Shown piece after piece: positions 11,508 to 23,655 of a stretch of 64,000 nt of DNA. A program made the translations under genes and the position numbers. Position 1 is the stretch's first letter, and every line of letters starts with the position of its first letter. Source of the DNA: Leptasterias polaris (Eukaryota; Echinodermata; Asteroidea; Forcipulatida; Asteriidae); NCBI GenBank assembly GCA_037783415.1, contig JAZGTN010000097.1, positions 1,178,001-1,242,000 of the forward strand. Reading direction: 5' to 3'. The notes beneath the pieces were generated by a model. It did not search any database. It saw only the letters and a program-made list of their open reading frames with translations, and was not told where the DNA came from.

Positions 11508-13600
11508 GTTAGTAGTGGCTGCCCTTTTTCTGTCATCGTGATTTCTTCCTAGAAAATAAATAGATTGTTATATCTACATGTTGTGGAATTATGTTTAAGA
11601 CTCCCCAGTCTTCTTAATGTAAGAAGCAGTGGGATTTACCGTGCATGGCAATCATTCTTCCAGTCTTACACAATACACATGAACACCTCTTCAAATGGAA
11701 TCTCATCAATTAATTATGTCAACCTTTATTTGTTGTCGTCTGGATTTTGCGTGAAGTTTTTAAGAGGGCTCCAAGGTCATATACATTTTTTTGATGCTTT
11801 CATTTTCCAATAGATGTAGTCCTTTTGAAAGTGGGAGAGGAAAATACAAGTCACTAACCTTTACAAAAAATTATTTGTGTAAATTTACACTTTATATATT
11901 GAATACTTTTTCATTCCAAAATTTGAAACATGACGTCATTGGATGACAACAAAATGGGTCTGCACATTTTGAAGAGGGATTTGTACGTCAGTCAAAAGAT
12001 CAAATTCAATGCGGTTTTGATTGAAAATCATGGAAATTCAGGAATTAAAAGATTTTCCTATTAAAAAAAAAATGTAAAGAAACATATTATTTGAAAGACT
12101 TCTTTAGGTGTTGACAAAATTCGCGCTGGAAGGATATTTAATTTAATTGTACTTTTCTCCGTTATTAGCGTGAGGTTAGAGACTTAACATTTGATTCCAA
12201 CTATCCATCACAAAACTGAGTTTGACCTTGGAGCTCCTATTGTAGTGGTTTTATCTACCACTTTTTTATGTAAGAGATTCAATCTTGTCATTAAAGTACT
12301 CGATTTAATCATTTACTTTCCAAACAATTACATGAGTACAACACCACATTAATAACCTAAATGTTGTCAAAGTTTTGGTTTTTGTCGTTACGGTTTAGTG
12401 TGAACCTTACGCAATGCATTCCATGGTGATGGTTTGAGGTAAAATCCGAGGTTGACAAAAAAGAGTTAAATTTATGTGTTTATTGGATTCTTTTATTAAA
12501 TTTATAAATAATTAGAACATAGGTCCCACGATAGGCCTAATATCCATGTGTTTGTCCAGATTTTTTTTCACAAACACTTAACAATCTGAAGCGTTAAATC
12601 AACACTCACAATGTTCTGGTCAGTACTGATGAGACTTTTAAGGTGAGATTTAATTAAAAGGAAAATCACAAATGAACATCATAACAAAATGTACAGTGCC
12701 CGGACATTTTCATTTGTCGGGTTGGGGATGGGGGATGGGGAGGAGGCAATGTATCGAACCATTATTTTGTGGGGTTTTTGGTGGGGCTTTTTCGATCTCA
12801 TTGAGCGGGACGGTGGGGGGGGGGGGGGGGGGGGGCTCTGGTTCCGCCACTTGGAATATAGCTTGCTGATGTTATTGTAATGTTGTTTAAACGGAAAGAA
12901 TGTGTTTTTTTAATACTAATTCTGAATAAACACACCATACAACCAATTTGTGAAGTCTTCATCAAATTTGGTGATGACGTCTTAGAGGGGAAACAACGAA
13001 AAATAATTTATGTCTGAGTCCATATCGGGCTTATTTTGGTTGAGACAATCAAAATAAACATTGGTGATTTGTGGGTTATTCAAATGATATTTCCTTGACT
13101 TTGACAGTTTCAGCTGGAAATATTTCTCTGGAGGATTGGTTGGCCTACGTTTGTAAATTGGTGATCATTGAGCTTACAGATTGAAATTGATTATTACAAA
13201 GTTATGTTGTTTTATAATTGTAATTTCCAAGCATGTAGAGGCTACTTTGCTTTTCACGTATAGGCCTATCACTTTTAAAACATGAGGAGGGCATCACTAG
13301 TGTGCTGGCTTTATCAAACCTTTTGAATCTGTTATTATTTGAACAGAAATTGGCCTACATCATTCATTAAAAAACAAAGTTTGTTTTTATCGCAGAATTC
13401 TGAGACAACATAAATTGGCATATTGCTGACTCATCTCACTGATGCCGTAATATGTTTTCCAGACGACATTATCATTTAAAAATATATATATATAATAATA
13501 ATAATCTGCAGAGAGATGTCAAAGAGTGACAATGACATGATTCCCCGGGCGGGATTCACAGAATCACGGAGTCGATTCTTTCGACAACTGACGGGGCAAC
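11508..13600. other. unassigned noncoding sequence
   Basis: No exon recognised. G21 at 12815-12835. Confidence 0.4.
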
Positions 13601-14104
13601 TATGGAGGTCGAAAAGTGGACATCTGCTTTCCAGCTTTCTAATTATGAAAAAAACCGGATTGAACGGTTTTTCTGGTGCATTTTTCTACTATTTTGCTTT
13701 TTGTCCCCCTGTAAAGTAGATTGAACATTTTTGTTGTTGGAAACCAGTAAAAGTAGATGTCCGCTTTTGTGCCACTGTGTGACAAAACGTCCAATCTGCT
13801 TTCTGGCTAGCAGAAAAGTTGAAAATTTGATTTATCTAAAACGTTCAACCTGCTTTTCTGCTTCTAGGGAACCCAAAAGACAAATGTCCACTTTTCGACC
13901 GTAAGTGTAGGCGAATAAGTAAAACCTGCTTTCATCGAAACTGAAAAGTGAAAAAGTAGAAATTGGAAACTACGAAAATGTTCAATCTACTTTTCAGGGA
14001 GACAAAAACCAGAAAAGTAGAAAAATGCTCCAGACAAAAACGTTCAATCCGCTTTTTCATAATTAGAAAGCTGGAAAGCAGATGTCCACTTTTCGACCTC
14101 CATA
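13601..14104. mobile_element. TIR element with GTTCAATCTGCTTTT repeats
   Basis: The left terminus TATGGAGGTCGAAAAGTGG and the right terminus CCACTTTTCGACCTCCATA are inverted repeats. The match extends about 49 bp perfectly and about 65 bp with small differences. GGCAAC stands at both edges (13595-13600 and 14105-14110), a candidate 6-bp target duplication. The interior carries several degenerate copies of GTTCAAYCTGCTTTTC in both orientations. No transposase ORF, so non-autonomous. Confidence 0.8.
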
Positions 14105-16515
14105 GGCAACCCTGGATAAAATATCAATAAATAAAAATTGCGCGGGATGAAATGGCAGGAAAGGGTACCGGAAGGCGAAATTGCGGATGTATTTGAGGAG
14201 GCCTTTACCACGGAGGACGGAAGTTAGATACTGAAATGAATACTGATTACTCATAAATAATACATATACCAGTGTATCAAATTGTAAATAGGATATTTTA
14301 TGGCATGAACAAACAAACAACCCCAGCTGTAAGTACACACAAAAGGTGAAATAATAGGGTGTAATATTGGACACTTCAAATGCAATTTTAATGGAGGAAT
14401 AACGAATGAGTTCAAAGTCTAAGCAATCTTGTTGCTATATTCCATAGAGTATAGGGACCTTGCTCTTTACTTACCACTTGGACTATAGCTGACGTAACGA
14501 TACTAATGGATGGCCTAGTTATCATGTTCAGATACTATACTTATCTCATAATGGACCCTGGATGAATATTGTTTGCATGACCAGTGGCGGGTAGGACCCA
14601 ATTTCAGCCCACGAACTTGCGTAGGGTATAGAAACAAAACTTCAGTGCTTATTAATTATATCATCTAGAGTCAGCTTTAAATACGAATACACATGTATAC
14701 CGTTTTGAACGTGACTGGCTTCTGGTTAATTTGTGCTTATCATAGCGATTGAATGTGGTAAGTGCTAAATATCACTCAGTGCCCAGCAACGCTGACAAAA
14801 AGCTACGATAGAGTCCGTAGCTACCACAAGATATTCAGTGTTGGCCTACTCATTAGGATACTCCTTAGGAATCCACCATTGGACAAGTATTTGGTTTGCG
14901 TATGTGGTAGTTTATATTTATTTTGAAATGGCATCAGAAGATCATTAGGAATATAATTGTCGTCGTTTATCAAGACAGAGTTGTTTAAAGGGGTAGAGCT
15001 TTTTGTGATCCCCATCCCCAAAAGGGATGGAGCTGTACACCAGGGGAGTTTGTACAGGACACTTCTCCATTCGTCGATTAAAGGGAAGGACCCCACTCGT
15101 GTCTTTGTACTGCTTGTCATTAAGAGCTGCCAACTCTCCCTGAGTCTACAAGTAAATCAATCTGTCCATGTTCTGATGAATACAAATGAAAAACTCCCCG
15201 AATATGGAAACTGTTTCCCTATTTTGCTGATGAATGTAATTCAAAATATCTCCCTGATTGCTGTACAAATACTCCCAGACTGAAAGCTGCAAATGCAGCA
15301 GCGCCGAAACTAGGGTAGAATTGAAGGGGGCGATGGGGTTGCAACATTTTTTCTAGAGGGGAGCTTCTGGCCAATTAAAGCTGTAGATTCAGTTTGCATT
15401 TTTCATAATCCAGCCCCCCTTTCAGCGCTCTCTTTATGTAATTTACTATTTTATGTGAGATGCACTGGAGGTAAAACCTGATACATTGTCTGCGTGTAAA
15501 CAGAAACATACTGAAAATACTACATAAAAGCTCATAAAATGTAACTTGTTATTCGGGTAATATATAATCTAACAAATCCAGATTTCAACTGGGGCACGTG
15601 GGGGGATACGGATATCAATGGGGGTGTGGGGGTGCCCGTGCTCCACCTTAGTTACGCTACTGGTCGACAGCTCCGTAAGGGGATCTTGCAGAGATTTAAA
15701 AAACATAGACAAAAAGAGATAACACTTCTAATCTTATCTTTTTAATATTATTTTAGTTCAGGTCAGTATAGCCTAAAGTCTGAAGCACAATCCAAATGAA
15801 GCAATGTTTCCACAACTATAGGAGCTTGATGCATAATTCATCGTATAGAAGAACTTGACGATTACACACGACAGCAAAGTCAAGTGCATGTAGGCTACAC
15901 GAACAAAAATAACCCATATAGAAAAGTCAAGTGAGTTGTGATGAGGGATTGTATAGAAGGGCGGTGCTTTCTGAAACATTCTGTCTCTGAGTATTTTGCT
16001 ATTTTCCCGTTCTATGGCCCTTTGTACGATTATTTTTTCCGACTTGTCTTCTCTATTTATAATTCTCCTCTTGTCTTGTCTGTTTCGTTGATTTCTGATC
16101 ATTTATTTGTTCAGACATTTAGAGGACTTAGTAATGTACAATCGCTTTATAGAACTTCACATGATTCAGTAGGCCTATTAGTGTAGGTTCTCATGTTACC
16201 TTGGATGTAATGTGGAAAGCAAATCAACATTTTGAGGTATCTCTTACGTGCATTAGATTGCCTGTGTAGATGTGATTTGGAAAAAACGTAACTTTTGGGA
16301 TAGGCCTACTATTAGGTTTGTGATGTTTAACAAGAAAAAAAGGTCCAACAATTAGGTTATTTCTTATGTGCCTCGGGTTGTCTTTGAAGATGACATTTGA
16401 AGCCTCAGCGTGCCTGTAGTTACGATGTGACAAAAACTAATTTTGAACACCCAACAATTTATTTTGTGCAGTAGTTTTGCTCATCAGCATTTGTTCATAT
16501 TTCACACACGTTGAT
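14105..16515. other. unassigned noncoding sequence
   Basis: Open frames near 14821-15283 and 15773-16186 overlap on both strands and carry no recognisable motif. No repeat assigned. Confidence 0.4.
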
Positions 16516-16891
16516 TTAAAGGCACTGTACACGTTTGGTAATTACTCAAAATATATATTAGCATAAAAACTTACTTGGTAACGAGCAACGGAGAGCTGTT
16601 GATAGTATAAAACATTGTGAGAAACGACTCCCTCTGGAGTAACGTAGTTTTTGAGAAAGAGGTAATTTCTCACTAAAATAATAAAAGACTTCTGGCCAGA
16701 AGCCTTTTATTCCTATCTGAAAGCACACTAATTTGTACAACAAGGGTGTTTTTTCTTTCATCATTTTCTTGCAATTTCAATGACCAATTGAGTCCAAATT
16801 TTCACAGGTTTGTTATTTTATGCATATGTTGGGATACACCAAGTGAGAATACTGGTCTTTGACAATTACCAAACGTGTTCAGTGCCTTTAA
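16516..16891 (+). mobile_element. A-family TTAA palindromic MITE
   Basis: Runs from TTTAAAGGCACTGTACACG to CGTGTTCAGTGCCTTTAAA with TTAA edges. Central hairpin AGACTTCTGGCCAGAAGCCT. Close to 28422-28812. Confidence 0.85.
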
Positions 16892-17667
16892 ACTGACAAT
16901 AGACCTTGGTTAAAAGTTATGCAACTAATTGGTTCAACCTTTATAACTGGCTGCGACGATATGCCCTTTCAGTTGGGCTTGTCGTTCGTTTATCAATCTT
17001 TTAAAACATTATTTCATATATACCCTGGGCACACAGAACCAAGAAATTTTAACAAATTTGTGAATGTCACGTTAAATCGTTCAGGCAAATAATTGATTTG
17101 ATTTTGCGATTGAGGAGACGGGTGACTGGCTGGGACTGGAACCTACAAAAAGCACTCAAATTTCTGAGGTTATGTAACACCATGCTGCATTAAATTTCAG
17201 AATATTTTACTCGTCAATTAAACTTGTTATCCATGTAATAATAATCAGTGAAAAGAAACAATCAAATTAATTATCAGTTACACAATAATTATTTATGACT
17301 AGTGTAGGTCAATTAAACCAGTCTAATAATAACTGCATTAGGCCTATTCCCATATTTGACGGATTTCTGATCTGTCATTTTCACATGCTTTTTATTTTAA
17401 TCATATGTCGGGTTACACCAAGTGAGGATACTGGTCTTTGACAGTTACCAAAAATATACCCTGCCTTTAATAATAATATCGATCATTCCCAACTGGATCT
17501 TATAAATTTATGTCTAGGAGAGCAAGACTAGCTTCAGTCCGGAAGTTAAGGTTTGAGACAGAAGACATTTCCTCCTAATCCCAAGACTGCATATAGCGAT
17601 GAAGACGATCTATGAATTTAAATTGCTTCATTGCTCCTTGTCTGACAGCTCACTTCAAGTGTCTGAA

Positions 17668-17702
<35 letters not shown>

Positions 17703-19142
17703 TCTTTAGGAGGGGACCGCGACAGCTTTTGCTTTTCTTTAGTATTACGAATTAATGTGCACCTCAATCTGCTGTAGTCATAGCAGTGTATCAAATCATG
17801 GAGCAATTAAATGGAAGATTTAACAAATTCAGCAAACCATAACAATGATGGGTGAGTAGCCTACCGGGTACATAAGTTATGGTATCAATGTTCAGCTAAT
17901 ATCATCCTGATGCGTTGAGATGTGTGTCTTGCACTAGTGGGTTTTTCAGTTGATTAAAGGGGGTGGTACGTTTATGGCAGTCACTGGCAGGCGGGTTCAT
18001 GCTGAGCACAGGTGCGGGGAAGTTTTGAAATTTGCCTTCATAAAGTGGGCTTATGAAGCTCTGCAGCCGAAAATCTAAATTCGTATACAATGTAAAAGAC
18101 ATAAATGAATTTTTATTTGGGACTTTCAAATCATAATCAATAAGTAAGGAAGGCTTTCTTCTTCTTATTTCTTTTACAGCATGTCTGTCGTCAAAGTAGC
18201 ATGTGAACATGTAATTGAGAAGCTGGTGAGGCTTTCGAGAAAATTGTGCATTGCTTATGTTTTGGTGTGCTTTTGTGAACACATGCTGTTTGATTTGTGA
18301 CGGGCAGATCTCAGAAATAATGCACAACATTAAACGTGAAGACAGTCGAAACACCAGCCTCGATATCAATGTGATGTGATGTCTTAACTTTTTATATGTT
18401 GAGAAATACTTACCTAATGGGCCATATTAGATCATGAATATGATCATGGAAAGTTTTCATATTCTCATACATTTGATGTTTCTGTGCCTCGTGGTTTGGC
18501 AGACAGCATCAAATTAAAGTTGCTGCATCAATATCATTATTTATAAACCAGCATTTAAATTTAATTAGAAACTACTCAATGTTGGCGAACACATTTTTAT
18601 TTTTCTCGACATTTTCACTATACCTCTCCTATACGGTGTCATAACGGTCGTTTGTGACGGTCGTTTTCGATTTTTACGTTTTACAATAAAACATTAAACA
18701 CATTTTCGATAAATTTCTTGTCAAGTTCCAAAAATAGAAGAGAGATACCGCCTCGGTTTGTGGAGTGTTGACCTCTTTTCTCCCGGATATTCAAGTGCCA
18801 AAGATTGAGCTGATGACCGAGAAACCCACTGTGAATTACATCAGTAACTCTCTCAACCCTTGTTGGAGTTCCGTATGTCCTGTATGAACGCGCTCTGTTA
18901 TGTTTGTGACATTTAAAGGCTTATTTCGAAAACAGATACCTTAATTTGTCCGAAGGTCAAGTTTTACTTCATACAACACTCTCGCAACCTTCACTGATCT
19001 TCCCGCGCCGTGTAAAATGCCAACGATGGCCATTGCGTGATATCATCATTTTTGACCTGATGGTTTCATGGGATCCCGATGAGCGAACTAAACCAAGTCC
19101 TTCATTATTGAAAGACAACCACAGATGTGTAATTAAAACAGT
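16892..19142. other. unassigned noncoding sequence
   Basis: A fragment of the A family lies at about 17395-17470 (GGGTTACACCAAGTGAGGATACTGG ... CTGCCTTTAA). A pure (CT)n runs from 17672 to 17700. A 155-codon minus-strand frame at 17902-18369 has no recognisable domain. Confidence 0.45.
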
Positions 19143-19205
19143 AAATAATAATAATAATAATAAAAAATATAAAAAAATAAAATAATAATAATAATAATAA
19201 TAATG
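19143..19205 (-). repeat. (AAT)n / (ATT)n microsatellite, left part of split LINE tail
   Basis: Two AAT arrays separated by an A-rich patch. With 20623-20649 it looks like the ATT-rich 3' tail of the minus-strand CR1/L2-type fragment (20650-20885), split by the element at 19206-20622. Confidence 0.6.
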
Positions 19206-20540
19206 CAGTTCGGCCTGGAGAAATGTGCTTCAATGACCATGAAGAGGGGAAAGAGGGTACATTCCGATGGCATCGCTCTGCCAGATGGTGCACAGATGAG
19301 GGCTTTGGGTGAGGAGGAGAGTTATCGGTATCTTGGTGTACTTGAATCAGACCATGTCCTTCACGAGGAGTCAAAGGTAAGGCTGAAGGCAGAATACATC
19401 AGACGGGTAAAGAAATGTTTGAAGTCTAAACTGAACGGGGGTAACATGATAAAGGCGATTAACACCTGGGCCATGTCTTTGATGAGGTACAGTGGGGGTA
19501 TTATCGAGTGGACTAAACAAGATCTAGATGTCGCTGATAGGAGGACAAGAAAACTCATGACCATGCATGGCATGCTTCATCCGCGGTCAAATGTTAGTAG
19601 ACTCTATCTTCCGAGGTCAGAGGGCGGAAGGGGATTGCTGAGCGTGGCGGACAGCGTTAACATCGAACGCAGGAGTTTGCAGTGTCATGTCGGGAGGTCC
19701 GAGGAGAGGTTGTTGAAAGCTGCGCAAAGATATACGAGGACAGACGAAGTTGGGCCAAAGGAGTACAAAAGGGTAATGAAAGAGGAAAGGCAACAGGATT
19801 GGAGGAATAAACCGCTTCATGGCCGATTCTTGAGATGCACTGAAGAAGTGGCGAGCGCCAAGTCCTGGAATTGGTTAAGGAGCGGAGAGCTGAAGAAGGA
19901 AACCGAGGGCTTGATTACTGCGGCGCAAGACCAATCGCTAAGGACAAATGTAATGAAGGCAAGGATAGAGAAAGCAAACGTCTCTCCTATGTGTAGAATG
20001 TGTAATAAGGCTGAGGAGACTGTATTTCATATTGTCAGCGAATGTAGTAAGATGGCCCAGACGGAGTACAAAGGAAGACATGACAAATTGGCCAAGGTGA
20101 TCCACTGGGATCTGTGTAAGAAGTATGATGTCCATGTCACTGCGAAATGGTACGACCATGTCCCGGAGAAAGTTATAGAGACCGACCAGGTCAAGATCCT
20201 CTGGGACTTTAACATTCAGACTGATCATGTTATAGAACATAGGCGTCCGGATGTTGTAGTCTTAGATAAGACGACGAAGATGTGTCATCTCATTGACATA
20301 GCAGTGCCAGGTGACATAAGGGTAGCTTCGAAGGAGTTAGACAAGATTCAAAAGTACCAAGACCTGGCCAGGGAACTTCGTAAGATTTGGCAGGTGAAAG
20401 TGAAAGTAGTCCCTGTGGTGGTTGGAGCACTTGGCACCATTCCGAAGGCACTGGGGAAACATCTAGATGAAATAGGTACAACTGTGAGGGTAGCACTTTT
20501 GGGAACAGCGAGAATCCTGAGAAAGACCCTTGAGATCTAA
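19203..20540 (+). CDS. C-terminal half of a retrotransposon protein (zinc knuckle + restriction-like endonuclease)
   Basis: Open frame of 445 codons without a stop. It opens at FGLEKCA, which in RLE-type non-LTR elements lies just after the reverse-transcriptase catalytic box, so the palm with its YxDD motif is missing. Residues 85-155 are the thumb-like region. C264, C267, H276 and C281 form the CX2CX8HX4C knuckle that precedes the endonuclease. RPD at 348-350, D365 in HLIDIAVPGD, and lysines in the KIQKYQ segment (381-384) form the PD-(D/E)XK nuclease seen in R2/R4/Dong/NeSL/Hero elements. In intact elements this protein nicks the target and copies the RNA there. The apparent ATG is created by the AAT repeat joining the truncated ORF and is probably not a real start. 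Family name beyond 'RLE class' is not certain. Confidence 0.85.
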   Translation: MQFGLEKCASMTMKRGKRVHSDGIALPDGAQMRALGEEESYRYLGVLESDHVLHEESKVRLKAEYIRRVKKCLKSKLNGGNMIKAINTWAMSLMRYSGGIIEWTKQDLDVADRRTRKLMTMHGMLHPRSNVSRLYLPRSEGGRGLLSVADSVNIERRSLQCHVGRSEERLLKAAQRYTRTDEVGPKEYKRVMKEERQQDWRNKPLHGRFLRCTEEVASAKSWNWLRSGELKKETEGLITAAQDQSLRTNVMKARIEKANVSPMCRMCNKAEETVFHIVSECSKMAQTEYKGRHDKLAKVIHWDLCKKYDVHVTAKWYDHVPEKVIETDQVKILWDFNIQTDHVIEHRRPDVVVLDKTTKMCHLIDIAVPGDIRVASKELDKIQKYQDLARELRKIWQVKVKVVPVVVGALGTIPKALGKHLDEIGTTVRVALLGTARILRKTLEI

Positions 20541-20622
20541 GGCTACGGGACGTAGCCCGACTCAAGGAGTTACCGGCACAAAAGAAAATGTGATCTTTCT
20601 TTTGTAGGCTGTGATGAAATGA
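19206..20622 (+). mobile_element. 5'-truncated RLE-class non-LTR retrotransposon
   Basis: The coding part is followed by about 80 bp of 3' UTR (stop at 20538-20540, then GGCTACGGGACGTAGCC, a small hairpin) and ends directly in an AAT array. AAT arrays stand on both sides. Dong (R4 clade) is known to insert into TAA repeats, so site-specific entry into a microsatellite is a reasonable reading. The lack of the reverse-transcriptase palm makes this copy inactive. Confidence 0.75.
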
Positions 20623-20885
20623 AATAATAATAATAATAATAATAATAAGATTTGTATAGCGCTGGTATCTATATAGAAAACTATTCACTGCGCTGAGACC
20701 TCGGGAGAGTTTATTATATGCCTGATTGAAAAGATAAGTTTTAAGACGTGATCGAAAAGAAGCAATGTCAGGTTGTGTTCTTAGAGTCATTGGCAAATTG
20801 TTCCATAGGTGGGGTGCTGCAACTGAAAAGCTTCTATTTCCATAAGCTTTCATCCTGGCAGATGGAACCACAAGCAAGTGGGCAT
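20623..20885 (-). mobile_element. 3' fragment of a CR1/L2-type LINE
   Basis: On the minus strand it encodes the hallmark C-terminus of CR1/L2-group reverse transcriptases: residues NRSFSVAAPHLWNNLP followed by SFRSRLKTYLF, which correspond to GDRAFSVAAPKLWNALP and SFKCNIKTYLF in the ORF at 40858-43437. After it come a GCGCTATACAAAT 3' motif (about 20652-20666) and an ATT tail (20623-20649). It is truncated at about 20885, so only the last part of the element is present. Confidence 0.8.
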
Positions 20886-21514
20886 ACTGAAATACTGAAT
20901 GGACAGTGACTCGTGCGTGCGTGTAACGTGCAGATGTTAAAACATCGTCGTGGTCCTTTCTCTATGGTTAGATGTACCTTGGGTAATAACTAAACATATT
21001 ATTTTCTGCTAATTATTTCCAGATTTTACCTGCGAATGATAATTTAAGTCCACATCAGGGATATATTTCCAATGACGGTGATGTTAATAACCAATTCACA
21101 TGCATTTTTTTTTTTTTTGACTTTTCAGTCAAAATTCATGAGGCATGATAATTTTGATGAAATGTGAAAGTTTTGTTGAAATTTGCGTTGTTTTCGGTTT
21201 GCACTGTTTTTTTATCCGCTTTTGTCTCAGACTGACATCAGTAGGCCTACTATTTGTTTGTGAAAGCTCTCTCGCTCAGTTCCGTAACCAGGGGGGCATT
21301 CCTTGCCCCTCCCCCATCCACCTCCCAAAGTGAGAAAATGCATAGGCCCTACATGAAATAATCGATACTTTAAATAGCCCCAACAATCTGAAATAAACAC
21401 AATTTAAAAAAATAGAGAAATAAATACAATTTAGAGTGAATAAAAATCACGTCTTTACCTCTTCTTGCCGCCGCCCCCCCCCCCCCCCCCAATTAAAATC
21501 ACTGTAAAATACAG
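20886..21514. other. unassigned noncoding sequence
   Basis: No exon recognised. C17 at 21474-21490 stands just before the DIRS element. Confidence 0.4.
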
Positions 21515-21673
21515 GTCTACTTCGCTCATACATTACCTGTAGAGCGAATTACTACTTCTGCATAATTATTTCCTAGACCGGCAGGTATAAACGCTGAGAG
21601 TTTGCCAATAGCGCCCCCAGAGGCGGCCCCATATAGGCCGCGCATGCGTGCCCCGTGAACGTCCTCTTTTCTC
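21515..21673 (+). repeat. left inverted terminal repeat of the DIRS element
   Basis: Matches the right repeat in inverse orientation (CTCTACAGG end, GACCGGCAGGTATAAACRCT, TTGCCAATAGCGCCC, CATATAGGCCGCGCATGCG, GAACGTCCTCTTTTCTC). Its outermost 49 bp (21515-21563) recur exactly inverted at 25003-25051. Confidence 0.9.
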
Positions 21674-21837
21674 TTAGCGTTGGTAGCGGTAAGACGTGTC
21701 TATATTGGAGTCTCCATTTTTACACTAAAAATTACCTGTATTTTCGCAAGAGAGTTTATAAAAGAATAAAGAACAAGATTTTGTGATTGTAGAGTGTTTT
21801 GTGGATTTTGTATCTTGAGTGATTTGATCAGAGTAGA

Positions 21838-22813
21838 ATGAAACGTTTGGCGAGAGCTCCCGCTATCGGATCCGAGGGAATTTGTACCCCCTCGGGACAG
21901 CCGGTGCCCTCGGGGGTTGATGCGGGAAATGCTGCGCCGTTACCCAATTCTTCCCCCAGCCAGTGCTCACAGCCACAGGCGGCTGCGGGCACTGCCAGTC
22001 CCACCGATCGGGCAGGGGAGTACCAGGTACGGTCTCCCCCCTGGCTGTCGTCGGTGGGCTAGCTAAACGCAAGGGTAGTTCCGGCAAGAGTCGCAAGGCG
22101 GACTCCGCTGCCGGGACCAAGCCCAAGAAGGGGCGCGGTAGTAAGAAGCCAGGGTCCGTTGTCACCGACCCGCACGCTTTACCCGCCCCGCCCCCGAGCT
22201 CGGGGCCGTCTTGTGTGACGAGCCCACACAGCTCCCCAACCCCCCCAAGCTCACTGGCAGTGTACGCCACAGAGTCACGGGGTGGGCAGGCGTACGGGCC
22301 CCCGGGCTCTACAGCCGACCTCCGCCCCTTGGGGTTCGAGGCGCTGTCGCCCGGGCAGGGGTTGAGGGGACTGGAACAGTCTGTCCGGGGGCCCCCGGAC
22401 TGCTGGCCTACCCCCGCTCTGAAGGACCGACCACCGCATCGGATTTTACCCGGTGTTCGGGGGTCCTGGATTTTGTATCGGAGTCCTCCCGGGGCCGCTC
22501 GAGGCATAAGAAGGGCATGTCTGGCCGGCGTTCTCGTCGTTCACCCTCCTCGTCCTCCTCGAGCAGCTCTTCAGACCGCCGGGGAAAGCGTCACCATGGT
22601 GACAGTGTTTCCCGGACCGAGTTCTTGCAGGCGTTCACCATTCCCCGGCGCAGACCGGTGAAGACAAACAGGGGGAGTTTTCGTAGCTGTGCCGACAACT
22701 CGTCGGGTGCGCGGCCCGCCCAGCCCCAACCATTCTCCGGCCAGCAACGACAGCAGGCCGGCCGCGGTTTCCGCGCGCCTCCCCCCCACTATCCCGGGGA
22801 TTGGCGCAAGTGA
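21838..22813 (+). pseudogene. gag-like region of the DIRS element (frameshifted)
   Basis: An ATG at 21838 opens a frame rich in Pro, Ser, Gly and Ala. The likely coding sequence then passes through two more frames: about 21963-22470 with KRKGSSGKSRK and KPKKGRGSKKPG, and about 22440-22813 with GRSRHKKGMSGRRSRRSP, a serine run and GGFR-like Arg/Gln-rich C-terminus. The basic, low-complexity composition suits a nucleic-acid-binding gag. Domain identity rests on position upstream of the reverse transcriptase, not on a motif. Confidence 0.6.
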
Positions 22814-22825
22814 CTCTGCAGACTG

Positions 22826-23655
22826 GTGGCGGCCTCCCACTCTCGGACCCGTGGGGGGGGCCGTCTTCAAGTTTTCATTGGGTCCTGGGCTCACGTCACG
22901 TCCGACCGGTGGGTGCTCGAGACTATAGATCGCGGCTATGCGATCGAGTTCACGAACACCCCCCTGTCGGACATGGTGGTTCGACCGACTCGGCTCAACG
23001 TGCGTCACTCGAGGGGGAGATCTCCTCTCTCCTCGAAAAGGGCGCAATACGGGTTCTTCCCGCTCAGTGGGTGCAGTCGGGATTCATGTCGACGTTCTTC
23101 TTGGTCCCCAAGAAGGACGCCGGCGTGTGGCGTCCAATACTCAACCTCAAGCCCCAGACGTTTCCGGATGGAGACACTCAAGACCATTCTCGAGTCCCTC
23201 GATCTGAAGGACTCGTACCTGCATGTTCCCATCAGACGGGAGCACTGGAAGTTTCTGCGGTTCCAATACGACTGGACACGCTACGAATTCACAGTGCTCC
23301 CCTTCGGTCTCTCGACCTCCCCTCGGGTATTCACCCAGGTGGTTCGAGCTGTTGGGGCTGCGCTGCGGAAGCAAGGGGTCTCGGTTTTCATGTACCTCGA
23401 CGACTGGCTCGTGGTGGGCCGATCGCGGCACTCAGCGGTGGGGGCGCTTCAACACACTTGGCGCCTGGCGGCCGACCTCAGATTTTTGATCAATCCCGAG
23501 AAGTCGCACCCGCTGCCGACTCAGTCCCTAACCTTCCTAGGCACGGCCCTCGATCTCCGATCGAGGCTGGCACGCCCTACAGAGGAACGCCTGCAGAACG
23601 CCTGCGAAACGGCCACGGCACGTGCCTGGCTCAGGCTGTTGAATTGGCAAATTGT
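22826..23655 (+). pseudogene. DIRS reverse transcriptase (frameshifted)
   Basis: Recognisable order of motifs: VLETIDRGYAIEF near 22915, then SFLVPKKD-type fingers (FFLVPKKDAGVWRPILNLK, 23095-23150, in another frame), then SLDLKDSYLHVPI (about 23195), FTVLPFGLSTSPRVF (about 23290), and the catalytic MYLDDWLVVG (about 23390-23420; YxDD intact). FLGTALD marks the start of the connection region. Frames switch near 23000 and 23155. The aspartates of the active site survive, but the protein cannot be made as one chain. RNase H, which normally follows, is not seen. Confidence 0.88.

Noticed and set aside
17902..18369. 155-codon minus-strand open frame
   Set aside because: No recognisable domain, no repeat or splice support, and composition like the surrounding noncoding DNA; consistent with chance in AT-rich sequence.
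19203..20540. Host endonuclease gene
   Set aside because: The thumb region, CCHC knuckle and RLE order, with flanking microsatellites, identify a truncated retrotransposon.
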